Program-made: the position numbers and the translations under genes | NCBI GenBank assembly: GCA_964404065.1 | Contig: CAYOIP010000002.1 | Location: forward strand, 1 to 49,593 | Length of the DNA: 49,593 nt | Reading direction: 5' to 3' | From: UBA7396 sp964404065 | GTDB taxonomy: Bacteria; Patescibacteriota; Gracilibacteria; BD1-5; UBA6164 | Shown here: positions 30,102 through 39,429 of the stretch, one piece after another | Layout: every line of letters starts with the position of its first letter | Numbering within the stretch: position 1 is the first letter of the stretch | Notes under the pieces: model-generated | What the model was told of the DNA's origin: nothing | Seen by the model: only the letters and a program-made list of their open reading frames with translations | Databases searched by the model: none

Positions 30102-30133
30102 AAAACAAACCAAAAAATTGGTTTGTTTTTTTA
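30102..30133. terminator. Terminator, copy 1 of a repeated hairpin
   Basis: AAAACAAACCAA-AAAA-TTGGTTTGTTTT then T run, 22 bp after protein C. Nearly identical hairpins follow the antitoxin and the DUF4143 gene. Confidence 0.8.
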
Positions 30134-30144
30134 TAAAAAAATTC

Positions 30145-30172
30145 TTGCAAAATTTAAAATTATCCATATCAT
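30145..30172 (+). promoter_or_regulatory. Promoter of the toxin-antitoxin pair
   Basis: TTGCAA (30145-30150), 16 bp, TATCAT (30167-30172), 29 bp before the toxin ATG. Confidence 0.5.
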
Positions 30173-30200
30173 ACACATATCTAACAAATATATTATAAAT

Positions 30201-30482
30201 ATGGAATTTAATAAAATAATTACTTGGAATCTAGAAAAAAATGAATTATTAAAATCAGAAAGAAATATATGCTTTGAAGATGTATTAAATGCATTACATT
30301 CTTGAAATTTTAAAAAAACTGTCAAACATCCAAACAAAGAAAAATATTGAAACCAAAAAATGTTATTAATTGAAATTTTTGATTATATTTATTGTATTCC
30401 ATATATAGAGTGAGAAAATGAAATATTTTTTAAAACTATATTTCCAAGCAGAAAACATACTAAATTATATCTTAATAAATAA
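30201..30482 (+). CDS. BrnT-like ribonuclease toxin
   Basis: A 93-residue protein with the BrnT/RelE-fold layout: ITWNLEKNELLKSERNICFEDVL at the start in shorter pieces (W-x-x-x-K-N, then S/C-F-E-D-V), a central HPNKEKYGNQKMLLIEIFDY and a final FKTIFPSRKHTKLYLNK. BrnT-type toxins cleave RNA and are neutralised by a ribbon-helix-helix antitoxin encoded just downstream, exactly the arrangement here (3-bp gap). An in-frame upstream ATG at 30123 would lie in the terminator and promoter, so 30201 is preferred. Confidence 0.75.
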
Positions 30483-30485
30483 ATT

Positions 30486-30761
30486 ATGTCTAAACAAACT
30501 TATGATGAAGAAGAATTACAACTTATGCAAGACTTAGAAAATGATGTTTTTATAGAAGTTGAAAATAACGAACAAGAAATAAAAAAACTTATAACTGCAG
30601 CTAAAAATACATACAATAAAAGAAAAGCTATAAGTATTAGACCATTAGCAACAGATATTTTTAAAATTCAATCTAAAGCAATAAAAGAATGAATTCCTTA
30701 TCAAACACTTATAACTTCTATAATTCATAAATATGCAAATAATGAATTAGTGTCAAAATAG
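30486..30761 (+). CDS. CopG/BrnA-like ribbon-helix-helix antitoxin
   Basis: A 91-residue protein. The acidic N-terminal half probably wraps the toxin. The C-terminal half ISIRPLATDIFKIQSKAIKE and GIPYQTLITSIIHKYA is a ribbon-helix-helix DNA-binding fold. It starts 3 bp after the toxin stop and is closed by its own terminator. It is expected to autoregulate the pair by binding near 30145-30172. Confidence 0.75.
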
Positions 30762-30784
30762 TAGATCATAAAAATAACTACCAT

Positions 30785-30815
30785 AAAACAAACCAAAAAA
30801 TTGGTTTGTTTTTTT
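30785..30815. terminator. Terminator, copy 2 of a repeated hairpin
   Basis: AAAACAAACCAA-AAAA-TTGGTTTGTTTT with T run, 23 bp after the antitoxin. The hairpin is identical to copy 1. Confidence 0.8.
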
Positions 30816-30878
30816 ACTTGATTTATTTTATAAAATAATTATTATCTAGATAATTTTTACTTTATAAATAAAAATTAT

Positions 30879-32057
30879 ATGTATAAAAGAAGTTTAAAAA
30901 AAGAGTTTCTATCTTGGTTGGAAAAAGAAGAAATACTTATAATAACTGGGTCAAGACAAGTATGAAAAAGTAGTTTTATGAAAGACTTACAATCAGAACT
31001 AAATAAACCAAATATTTTTTATAACTTAGAAGATTTTGAATTATTAAATTTATTTGATGAAAATCCAAAAAATCTCATAAAATTATTAAAAGAAAAATTC
31101 GACTTTAAAGAAAAAATATATGTTTTTTGTGATGAAATTCAATATTTAAAAAATCCAACAAATTTTTTAAAATATATTTATGATGAACATAAAAATGATA
31201 TAAAACTCATAGTTTCTGGAAGTAGTGCTTTTTATATAGACGAAAAGTTTAGAGACTCTCTTGCTTGAAGAAAAAAAATATTTCATATGACTCCCCTTAA
31301 TTTTAGAGAGTTTTTACATTTTAAGAATGAAGAAAATTTAGAAAAACAATTATCAATTTTCAATAATTTAACATCAATATCTAAAAGTAAAATATATGAA
31401 TACTTAGATGAATTTTTAATTTATTGATGATATCCAAAAATTGTTTTAGAACAAAATAAAGAAACAAAAAAAGAGTTAATTTGAGAATTAGTTAACTCTT
31501 ATGTCAAAAAAGATATTTTGGAGTCAAAAGTAGAATTACCAATTAAGTTTTTAAATTTATATAAGATCTTAGCAAGTCAAACGTGACAACTTTTAAACAC
31601 AAATGAATTATCAAATACTCTTGATTTAAGTATAACAGCAGTAAATAAATATATAAATATACTTAAAAAAAGTTTTCATATTTATGAAATAAAACCTTTT
31701 TATAGTAATTTGAGAAAAGAAATTACAAAAATGCCAAAAGTATATATTCAAGATTTATGAATAAAAAATTATTTTGAAAAAAATTTTAATAATATTGATA
31801 ATAGAATAGATAATTGAGCAATCTTTGAAACTTTTATATTTAATGAATTAAAAAATATTTATTCTCAAGATAATATAAACTTTTGGAGAACTCAAGATAA
31901 AAAAGAAATTGATTTTATTATTAAAGATGAATCAAAAAATCAAGCAATAGAAGTAAAATATAAACACAAAAAAGTTAATTTTGAAGTTTTTAAAAACAAT
32001 TATGATAATTTTGAAACAAAAGTAATTTCAAGAGAAAATGTATTTGATTTTATCTAA
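30879..32057 (+). CDS. DUF4143-type AAA+ ATPase
   Basis: A 392-residue protein with Walker A GSRQVGKSS (about 24-32), Walker B IYVFCDEIQ (D85, E86), a sensor-like LIVSGSSAF, and a C-terminal domain with an EIDFII-x10-AIEVKYK motif. The latter is the PD-(D/E)xK-like nuclease fold of DUF4143. These ATPases are common in mobile or defence-adjacent regions with unclear function. It forms a single-gene unit between two copies of the same terminator and is AT-rich with TGA glycines, so it is adapted to this host. Confidence 0.82.
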
Positions 32058-32088
32058 AACAAACCAAAATTTTTGGTTTGTTTTTTTG
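32056..32088. terminator. Terminator, copy 3 of a repeated hairpin
   Basis: AAAACAAACCAAAA-TTTTTGGTTTGTTTTTTT, overlapping the DUF4143 stop codon. Same stem as copies 1 and 2 with a slightly different loop. Confidence 0.8.
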
Positions 32089-32114
32089 TTTTAAAACTAT
32101 TTTAAAAAATAAAT

Positions 32115-32141
32115 TTGACAAATAACAAATTTTAGTATTAT
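32115..32141 (+). promoter_or_regulatory. Possible promoter of the foreign gene
   Basis: TTGACA (32115-32120), 15 bp, TATTAT (32136-32141). It is in AT-rich, host-like sequence, so the foreign gene may be driven by a local promoter. Confidence 0.35.
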
Positions 32142-32161
32142 TTAATTACCATAATTCACAT

Positions 32162-33091
32162 ATGGAGGTAACAAATGTGAACTGGACACAGTTTTACCTT
32201 TCGCCGGAATACGACCTCCTGATGTTTGGAATGCTTGCTTTTATCTCGATTGTAGGACTAATTTTGTTATTAATTCAGCTCTACAATTTCTGGGAGAGAA
32301 GAAGACAAGAAGAACAGATGGAAAGTTTTTTAACTCTTATCGAAGGAGATAGCGCGATGGACGAATTCAATGATTTACTTAAGTCAATTGGTGGCACTAA
32401 AATTCCCATCACCCCAAATGCCAACAGAAGGCAGGTGGCGATGTATCGAGGAATGATGGATGCGGCTATGTGTCTACACTCACGTGGAGCAGCTGCGATT
32501 GACACTATTGCACAAGCGCAAACTGGTTTTGAGCGTTTGAGCAATCTTTCCAATCGAACTGGTGAATTTGAGCAAGCAGCGGCTCAAGTGGAAACACTAC
32601 TACACCAGTTGCAAGAGGTGATAACCTCAGATGTGGCTCATACGGCAGCTCTCGAGAATGCTACACCTCCCGAGCAAGCTGCATTGCCCGATGCTTCGGT
32701 TCCGGCTGAAGCGCCTGCTCCTGAAGCTCCGGCCGAAGGTGGCAGTACGCAGGCTAGTGAAGCCCCGACGCAAGCTGTGGATAAAGGTTGTGAAGTTCAG
32801 TCTGATGCTGGTGAAATTATTTATATCGAAATTCAGCCAGCACAGGATGAAACTCCCTTTTCTCTCGATGATCTGAGAACTATGGTTCGCTTGCATGAAT
32901 GCCTGAAACATGCTTACCACATCTCGAATCCTGGAAAGAGTGTTGCGGAAAATTTTATTATCCGCGAAAAAGATGCAAGAACTCTTGCGAACATTCTTAT
33001 CGCCAAAGAAAAGCAAGAAAAGTTACATGAAATCCCCAATGGGAAAAGGGCGCTGAAATTCCTACAGGAAGAATACACTCCTGCTGAGTAA
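32162..33091 (+). CDS. Foreign membrane-anchored protein written without TGA codons
   Basis: A 309-residue protein with one N-terminal membrane helix (about 18-42), a helical domain (about 45-165), a Pro/Ala/Glu-rich linker (about 166-205) and a C-terminal helical domain. No family recognised. All of about 15 glycines use GGN; no TGA is in frame, while every other gene of this size here uses many. It is clearly richer in G+C, uses CGA/CGC/CGT for Arg, and ends TAA-TGA. A GGAGG Shine-Dalgarno at 32164-32168 lies 8 bp before an in-frame GTG (32177), so the donor start may be GTG rather than ATG 32162. It is a recent transfer from a standard-code organism, or a misassembly. Confidence 0.8.
   Translation: MEVTNVNWTQFYLSPEYDLLMFGMLAFISIVGLILLLIQLYNFWERRRQEEQMESFLTLIEGDSAMDEFNDLLKSIGGTKIPITPNANRRQVAMYRGMMDAAMCLHSRGAAAIDTIAQAQTGFERLSNLSNRTGEFEQAAAQVETLLHQLQEVITSDVAHTAALENATPPEQAALPDASVPAEAPAPEAPAEGGSTQASEAPTQAVDKGCEVQSDAGEIIYIEIQPAQDETPFSLDDLRTMVRLHECLKHAYHISNPGKSVAENFIIREKDARTLANILIAKEKQEKLHEIPNGKRALKFLQEEYTPAE
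32164..32168 (+). promoter_or_regulatory. Shine-Dalgarno of the foreign gene
   Basis: GGAGG, 8 bp before GTG 32177. Neighbouring genes lack a Shine-Dalgarno, so this element decides the start and marks the gene as alien. Confidence 0.55.
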
Positions 33092-33106
33092 TGAGGCTCC
33101 AGTTAA

Positions 33107-33139
33107 AAGCCCCGGTGCAATGCCGGGCGCTTTTTTTTT
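33107..33139 (+). terminator. GC-rich terminator of the foreign gene
   Basis: AGC-CCCGG-TGCAATG-CCGGG-CGCT followed by nine T. Its GC-rich stem is unlike the AT-rich terminators around it. Its T run provides the start of the next -35. Confidence 0.85.
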
Positions 33140-33166
33140 GCATTAATTTTAAAAATATGTTAAAAT
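33138..33166 (+). promoter_or_regulatory. Cluster promoter 4
   Basis: TTGCAT (33138-33143), 17 bp, TAAAAT (33161-33166), 28 bp before the LysM-protein ATG at 33195. Confidence 0.7.
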
Positions 33167-33194
33167 AATAAAGATTATAATTTAAAACAAAAAT

Positions 33195-33995
33195 ATGAAT
33201 AGAATACCTCAACTTGAAAATGTTTCATTTTCTGCTGATCCTAGCAAAATGTTTGCAAAAACAAGGGCAGAATTACCTCAAGAACAAAAAGATAGTATTA
33301 TAAATCAAACTTGTGAAGAACAAAAAAAATTATTGGAAGAAAAGCTTTTAGAATGATTTGTTATCAACAATGAAGAAGAATTTAAAAGTTGGATAAATTT
33401 ATTAAGAATTAATGAAATAATTGATATAAAAATCAGCTTTAAAGAAATTAATAATTGATACCCTATTTCAATTAAAAAAATATGAGCTACTATAAATATC
33501 CTTTGAGCAAGTTCAATTACTTGATTATTTCCAAACTGACCTTTTTGAAAATTATGAATTTTTGATAATAATTGAAAATTTCACATAACACCTATTCCAG
33601 AAATAAGAAAAACAAAAAAAGAACTAATTTGATCTGCAAGCATTCACCAATTTACCCAAGAATGTAAAGCTTCTGAGCCTATATTATCTACTCCTGAAAA
33701 AGAAAAACAAGAAACTATTCAAAAAGAAACTCATGAAGAATATAAAATTAAAAAATGAGATTATTTGTGGAAAATCATTAGTGAAAAATACTCTTTAAGA
33801 CCTGAAAGAGATAAAAATGCAATTTGGCAAATTATGGAAGAAATCAGGAAAGATCCTAGAAATAAAGCTGCAATAAAAGATATTGATACAATATATAAAT
33901 GAAAAACTTTATATTTACCAAAAATAATCAAAATACCTCAATGAAAATGAAAAGAAGATAAAGAAATATTATTAAAAGAAAAAGAAGCAAAATAA
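33195..33995 (+). CDS. LysM-domain protein of the accessory cluster
   Basis: A 266-residue protein. The N-terminal ~165 residues are unrecognised, with a short Gly-rich hydrophobic piece (about 95-120, IGATINILGASSITGLFPNG). A Glu/Lys/Thr linker follows. The C-terminal ~65 residues match a LysM repeat (YKIKKGDYLWKIISEKYSLR, ending in IYKGKTLYLPK), which binds N-acetylglucosamine polymers such as peptidoglycan. As with the GH73 protein it has no signal peptide. It is served by cluster promoter 4 and closed by a terminator. Confidence 0.75.
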
Positions 33996-34012
33996 AATTT
34001 GCTTCTTTTTTT
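33981..34012 (+). terminator. Terminator of the LysM gene
   Basis: AAGAAGCAAA-ATAAAA-TTTGCTTCTT followed by T run. The stop codon lies in the loop and the T run leads into the -35 of promoter 5. Confidence 0.75.
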
Positions 34013-34039
34013 GCATTAATTCTCAAAATATGATAAAAT
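34011..34039 (+). promoter_or_regulatory. Cluster promoter 5
   Basis: TTGCAT (34011-34016), 17 bp, TAAAAT (34034-34039) with TATGA before the -10, 31 bp before the ATG at 34071. Confidence 0.7.
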
Positions 34040-34070
34040 CTAAATAACTTTATAAATTTAATTAAAAAAT

Positions 34071-35732
34071 ATGGGTAAAAGTGTTATAGATACTCCTTGA
34101 AGATTTGAAAAAGAAGTTAGAAGCAAAGATACTTGATTAGCTGATAAAATAGAAGCTATTTTAAAAAGAATATCTGAATGAAATCTAACTGAAAAACAAA
34201 AAGCAACAAATAATGCTAGAAAATCTTTATCAGAATTAAAACTTGATATGTTAGCTTGAGAATTAGAAGAAGAGGATCATAAAAAAATTAGAAAAATTTT
34301 TGAAGATGACTCTAAAGTAAAAGAAATATTTCAAAAATGAATGACTGATGAAGAAAAAAATGCTGTAGAAACTCAAAAAGTTATTGCTTGAGCAGTATGA
34401 GAGGATACTGCAAAATCTTTACAAAAAGTTGAATGAATTTGGAATAGACTTTCAACATGATGGGATAAAGTTTGAGAAGTTTTTGAGCAAAAATGATTTT
34501 TAGCTTGAATTTGAGCAGTTATGTTAATGTTTAGATGATTGTTTACTTGAGACTTTAGTAATTTTGATAAATTTTTAAATCCTGAAAGAAAAGAAGATGT
34601 AAAAGAAAGTGAGAATAATAATAGTAATAAAGTTGATATAAAATATCAATATGCTTCAAGTGCTGTTAGTTATATTTTTTGATGAGAAAGTAAAAATATT
34701 TTGAATAAGCTTTTTTCATTAGATAAATTTCAAAATATGACTTATGATGAAGTAAAAAATCTTTATGAAAAATATAAAAACAGATCAAAAAATTGATTAG
34801 AAAAAGAGTTATGAATAAACTGAGAAAATTGAGATAAATTATTTAAAGCATTATGAGTTTTAGTTGATGGAAATGAAAAATCTTGAAGTCTTTTAGTAAA
34901 TTTTTATTCTAAAAAATGAGAAAATTTATGATGAAAAACTATTAAAGAATGTATTTCCTGATTATACACAAATATAAGAATGTTTAAAAGTATTGAAAAT
35001 ATTACAACTCCTGACCAAATTATAGATGCTTGAAAAAATTTTGCACTAAAAATAGAACAATTACCAAACTGAGAAACAGAAATAAAATGAGAAATTTATG
35101 AATCTCTAAATGAACTTTGAATAAGTAAAAATATTATACTATTTATAAATTCTAGATGAAAAAATTGATTTAGAAATATTGATGAAATTACGGAAAATTT
35201 AGATTGAGTTCAAAGTGAATTAAATAGTCAAGATAAAAAACTTTTAAAGGAAAAATTTATTCCTTTTGCAAAAAATATTGAAAATACTCTTTGAGAGCAT
35301 TTTTGACATAAATATAAAAATGAAATAAAAAGTTTATTTTCCTGAAATCATTTAAAACCAACTGAATTATTAGAATTATATGCAATAACTTGATGAAGTT
35401 ATAATTATGATACATTAAATGATATGCAAAAAACATATATTTATACAAAACTGATAAGTTTAATTGATGATAGAAATCCAACTCTTGCCTGAAGTTTCTG
35501 AAGTTTATTAATGAAAGAATGAGAAACTACCTTGCCTTCATGAGTTTTATCTATGTTATTTTACTTATGATGAAAACTAGCTAATTGAGCTGAAAAATTA
35601 TGAAAAAATTTATGGTGAGCCACAAAAGAAAATCCTATTTTAGCTTGAATGATATTTTTAACTTTATACTTAGGTCCTTGGTTTAGTAGTAAAGAAAGTG
35701 CTCATAATAAAATAAAAAGAATTTTTAAATAA
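34071..35732 (+). CDS. Large unknown protein D of the accessory cluster, 553 residues
   Basis: No family recognised. The N-terminal ~120 residues are charged helices. Two hydrophobic Gly-rich segments follow, one near 145-162 (GFLAGIGAVMLMFRGLFTGD) and one near the C-terminus (about 490-540; SMLFYLGGKLANG and ILAGMIFLTLYLGPWF). The middle 300 residues are Asn/Lys/Leu-rich and soluble. There is no signal peptide, so the membrane segments are internal and terminal. It is the first gene of a two-gene unit with protein E (27-bp gap) under cluster promoter 5. Confidence 0.73.
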
Positions 35733-35759
35733 CCCTTACCTCCCTAAAACAAAAACAAA

Positions 35760-37982
35760 ATGAATCCAACAGAAACTCAAACTACTCCTCCAAAAGTAGA
35801 AACTGCTCCAATTAAAGCAGAAACAAAACTTACTACTCAAGAATTACAAGAAAAAACTACTCAAGAAATACTTGAAAAATATTGAGTTGATTTAAAAAAC
35901 TATACTTGTGATAGAAGTAAATGTGATTGGAATGCTTTATTAAAAGAAGTTAAAACAACTCCAAGTCAAAAAGCTATAGAAGAAACTACTAAAAAAGTTT
36001 ATGAAAAATATTTAACTGAAAAACTACAAACTCTAGAATGATTAAAAGAAGTTGCTTCTTTAAAAAATCTAACAGACTCTATAGAATCTGAAAGATTGCA
36101 AAATATGAAAAATGAGTTTGAAAAAGTTTTAAATCCTGCTTTAGATAAATATGATTTTTTAGACCCTCAAACTAAAGAATTTATAAAAATTGGAATTGCA
36201 AACTCTATGATGAAATGACCAACTTGAGAAATAATGGATTCTCTTGTTTGATCTTTTTGATCATTCATGGCAGATTTATCAAAAATGGATGCCAAATGAT
36301 TAAATGAATTATTAAGCAATAAATCAAATGAACCTAAAGATTCTTGAAGAACTTTATCACTTGAAGAAAAATTTAGCGAAGACCTTAAAAAATATTTAAA
36401 TAAATTTGGTGAAATAAACAAAAAATTTGATGAAAATAATATAGCTGATGAAAAACAAAAAGAAAATATTATTTCAAATATAGATTGGTTTAGAAATCCT
36501 GCTTTAATAGAGGCTGGAGCTGAGTGACTTGATGTTAATAATATTGACTTTAAAAAAATTACAAAAAATGACAAACCTCTTGATACAAAAGCAATTTCTG
36601 AATACTTGATGAATTCAAGAGAAAATCTAGTTGATTTATCAAGAAAAATGACTATGTGAGATAAGTGAGCTGATTTAGCTTATGAGTTAATTTGAAACTG
36701 ATGACCTATATGAGAATGAGCTGAAAAATTACTTGAAATAATTTTAAAACTTCCAATTATTTGAAAAATATTTGCGATGTTTTTATGACTTGATCCAAAC
36801 AATGCATTAAATGAATTAAAAGAAAATTCAAGCAATTTTAAATATTTATCTAGTTTAAAATCTCTTTGAGTTTCAAAAGATAAGGAGTGAAAAACAATTG
36901 AATGAAAAGATCCTTTTCAAAAAATTGATTTATCAGATATTCGTTTTAATATAGTTAAAAATGAAATGAAAGAAGTAAAAGCAATTTTTGGAGAAACTAA
37001 AGAAGAGGATTTAAGTGCAAAATGGGAAAAAGCGTTTAGTAAAGATTGAATAGATACTCCAGATTGAACTTTTAAAGTTGAATTTAAAGAAGAAAATTTA
37101 AAAGATAAAAATAGTAAAAAATTAACTTCTTTAGAATTAAAAGAAATTTTGAGAAATGGACTAACAAATCTTGAAAATGAAAGACAAGAAGAGAAAAATA
37201 TAAAAGAAGCTGAAGAAAAACAAAAAGAAATAGAAAGATTTAAAAAAGAAGAAGGAGCTTTAAACATATTTTCTTGAAAATGACTTTCAGATATAGCACA
37301 ATTTTGAGATTTCCATGATTTTAAAAATATTAAGTTAGTTGATATAAAAGATCAAACTGATGAAAAAGAATTATGATTTATACTAAAAAGAGCTATTTGA
37401 GAATGATGAGCTTTTGTTGCTTCTGATTATGAAAATCTAGATGATAATACTAAAGAAGCTTTATTAAAAGTTATAAGTTTAATTCAAGAATTCTTGAAAG
37501 AAAATACAGATTTTGATATAAAAAATAAAGATATTTGAGATATATTAAAAGATGAAAAATTTAGTAAATTTTTACAAGAAAAACAAAATAAACAAGACGA
37601 ATTTAAAAAACAAATGTGAATGGCAGATAAAATAAGAAGTGCCTCTGATATAAGCTTAGTTAAAAATTGATTAGATATATGAGAATGAAAAATAATTAAA
37701 TTTGATACAGAAAAACAACAATTAAGTATATGAGAGGATAATTATAAAATAACTTTAAATTCTGATTGAAAGGATTACAAATTACAAGATATTAAAATTG
37801 AAGAAAGTAGAGTTGAATTTAAACCTGATATTCCTGATTGGAAATTAACAGCTTGAAGATTAGAAAATCCAAATTTATGATATGTATGAAAAAATACAGT
37901 TATTAAATGAATTATGGAATTAACGCAAAAATGAAATTATGAATATAATAATGGGACTAGATTAACATTTGTAAAAGTGTAA
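35760..37982 (+). CDS. Large unknown protein E of the accessory cluster, 740 residues
   Basis: No family recognised. The start is Thr/Pro-rich and disordered (MNPTETQTTPPKVETAPIKA), then helical domains with a CDRSKCD Cys pair near residue 55. A hydrophobic Gly-containing segment lies near 325-345 (LLEIILKLPIIGKIFAMFLG). Another charged coiled coil follows (about 455-490, KEAEEKQKEIERFKKEE). The C-terminal ~120 residues are beta-rich (YKITLNSDGKDYKLQDIKIE) and may be a small binding domain. No signal peptide. It ends the two-gene unit. A separate TTGACA/TATAAT promoter begins six bases later. Confidence 0.73.
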
Positions 37983-37987
37983 TTTTC

Positions 37988-38015
37988 TTGACAAAATAAT
38001 ATTTTTATTTATAAT
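37988..38015 (+). promoter_or_regulatory. Consensus promoter of the 38-residue gene
   Basis: Perfect TTGACA (37988-37993), 16 bp, perfect TATAAT (38010-38015), the strongest promoter match in the window. A second TTGACA overlaps at 38017. Confidence 0.7.
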
Positions 38016-38042
38016 CTTGACATTATAAATAATTTATTACTT

Positions 38043-38159
38043 ATGGGAACAAAAATTACAAAAATTGCTTTCAAAAAATCAAGAGAAAATACAACTCTTA
38101 AAAGAATTGCAAAGGAAGCAAAACAAGAAAGATTTTTAAAACTTTCTGGAAATATGTAA
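38043..38159 (+). CDS. Small basic protein, 38 residues
   Basis: MGTKITKIAFKKSRENTTLK and a further basic helix. It has a consensus promoter of its own and a terminator at its stop, so it is a separate and probably well-expressed unit. Basic composition suggests RNA, DNA or ribosome binding. No family recognised. Confidence 0.55.
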   Translation: MGTKITKIAFKKSRENTTLKRIAKEAKQERFLKLSGNM

Positions 38160-38190
38160 AAGAGCTTGAAACAAAAGCTCTTTTTTTTAT
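38159..38190 (+). terminator. Terminator of the 38-residue gene
   Basis: AAGAGCTT-GAAACA-AAGCTCTT followed by a T run. Confidence 0.8.
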
Positions 38191-38202
38191 AATCAAAAAA
38201 AT

Positions 38203-38286
38203 TCCTCCCCCTACGGGTACTCCCTTTGAAAAAGGGAGAAAATAAGGTATATTCCTTTTAAGCTCTCCCTTTCCTAAAGGGAGGTT
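38203..38286. repeat. GC-rich hairpin repeat upstream of queA
   Basis: Two hairpins (CTCCCTTTG-AAAAAGGGAG and CTCTCCCTTTCCTAAAGGGAG) joined by an AT-rich spacer. Same general plan as the other elements but a different sub-sequence. Confidence 0.7.
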
Positions 38287-38306
38287 TAAACTTTTAACTA
38301 AAATTT

Positions 38307-39362
38307 ATGCAACTAAAAGACTTTAACTACATTCTCCCTGAAGAACTTATAGCTCAATCTCCAATAGAACCAAGAGATCATTCTAAACTTTTAATTTTAG
38401 ATAAAAATTCTTGAGAAATACGAGATAAATATTTTTACAATATTTTGGACGAACTATGAGAAAACGATGTGCTTGTTTTAAATGAAACTCGCACTATAAA
38501 TGCTAGACTTTACTGAGAAATAGATATATTTCCAAAATGAAAAAAGCAAATTAAAAAGGTTGAAATCCTTCTTCATAAACAGATTTCTTTAGATACTTGG
38601 GAATGTTTGGGTTATCCTGGAAAAAACCTAAAAGTTTGAAGAAATATAAGATTTTTTGATGAAAACTGAAATATAATACTAAACTGATTTATTGAAAAAA
38701 TATCTGAAATGTGAAGATATATAAAATTTGATAAATCAGGTTTTGAGTTTTTACAAACTATAGAAAAAATCTGAGAAATACCACTTCCTCACTACATCAC
38801 AAAAAAACTTGAAAATTTAGAAAGATACCAAACTGTTTATTCAAGAACTCACTGAAGTGCTGCTTCTCCTACAGCTTGACTTCATTTTACTCAGGAACTT
38901 TTAGAAAATTTACAAAAAAAGTGAGTCAAAATAGAAAAAATCCTACTTCATGTTTGAGTTTGAACTTTTAAACCTGTTGAAGCTGAAAATATTTTAGATC
39001 ACAAAATGCATAGCGAGTATATCGAGATAAAAAAAGAAGTTAGTGAAAGACTAAATAATTACAAAAAATCTTGAAAAAAAATTATTGCTGTTTGAACAAC
39101 TTCTGTAAGAACTTTAGAAAGTTTTGCGGATGAAAATTGAGTTTTGTGATACTGAAACAAAGAAACTTCTATATTTATTTATCCTGGTTATAAATGGAAA
39201 TTTGTTGATAGTATTATAACAAACTTTCATCTTCCTTGCTCTACGCTTCTTATGCTTGTTTCTAGTTTTGCTGGAAGTGAAAATATAAAAAATACTTACT
39301 CCCACGCAATAAAAAATAAGTATAGATTTTTTTCGTTTTGAGATGCTATGTGGATAAGATAA
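38307..39362 (+). CDS. queA: S-adenosylmethionine:tRNA ribosyltransferase-isomerase
   Basis: A 351-residue protein of usual QueA length. Conserved blocks: LPEELIAQSPIEPRDHSKLL at the start, LVLNETRTINARLYG, HGSAASPTAGLHFT, LHVGVGTFKPV and TNFHLPCSTLLMLVSSFAG. It transfers and isomerises the ribose of SAM onto preQ1 in tRNA, making epoxyqueuosine. No other queuosine genes are nearby. One CGA codon (about residue 38) is read as Arg. The start codon follows a GC-rich repeat. Confidence 0.95.
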
Positions 39363-39429
39363 ATTTTTTTTTGAAAAAAATTAAAAATAATATATAATAA
39401 GCCAAATTTTACCAAAAAACTATTTTTTT

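Noticed and set aside
32627..33016. Minus-strand open frames across the foreign gene.
   Set aside because: They arise because the gene is GC-richer. The plus frame has promoter, Shine-Dalgarno, continuous reading and a terminator.
23792..38159. An intact prophage.
   Set aside because: No integrase, terminase, portal, capsid or attachment repeat was recognised. A murein hydrolase alone is not enough; a remnant remains possible.
38159..38306. A preQ1 riboswitch before queA.
   Set aside because: The leader is occupied by a terminator and a GC-rich repeat; I see no preQ1 aptamer-like pseudoknot sequence.
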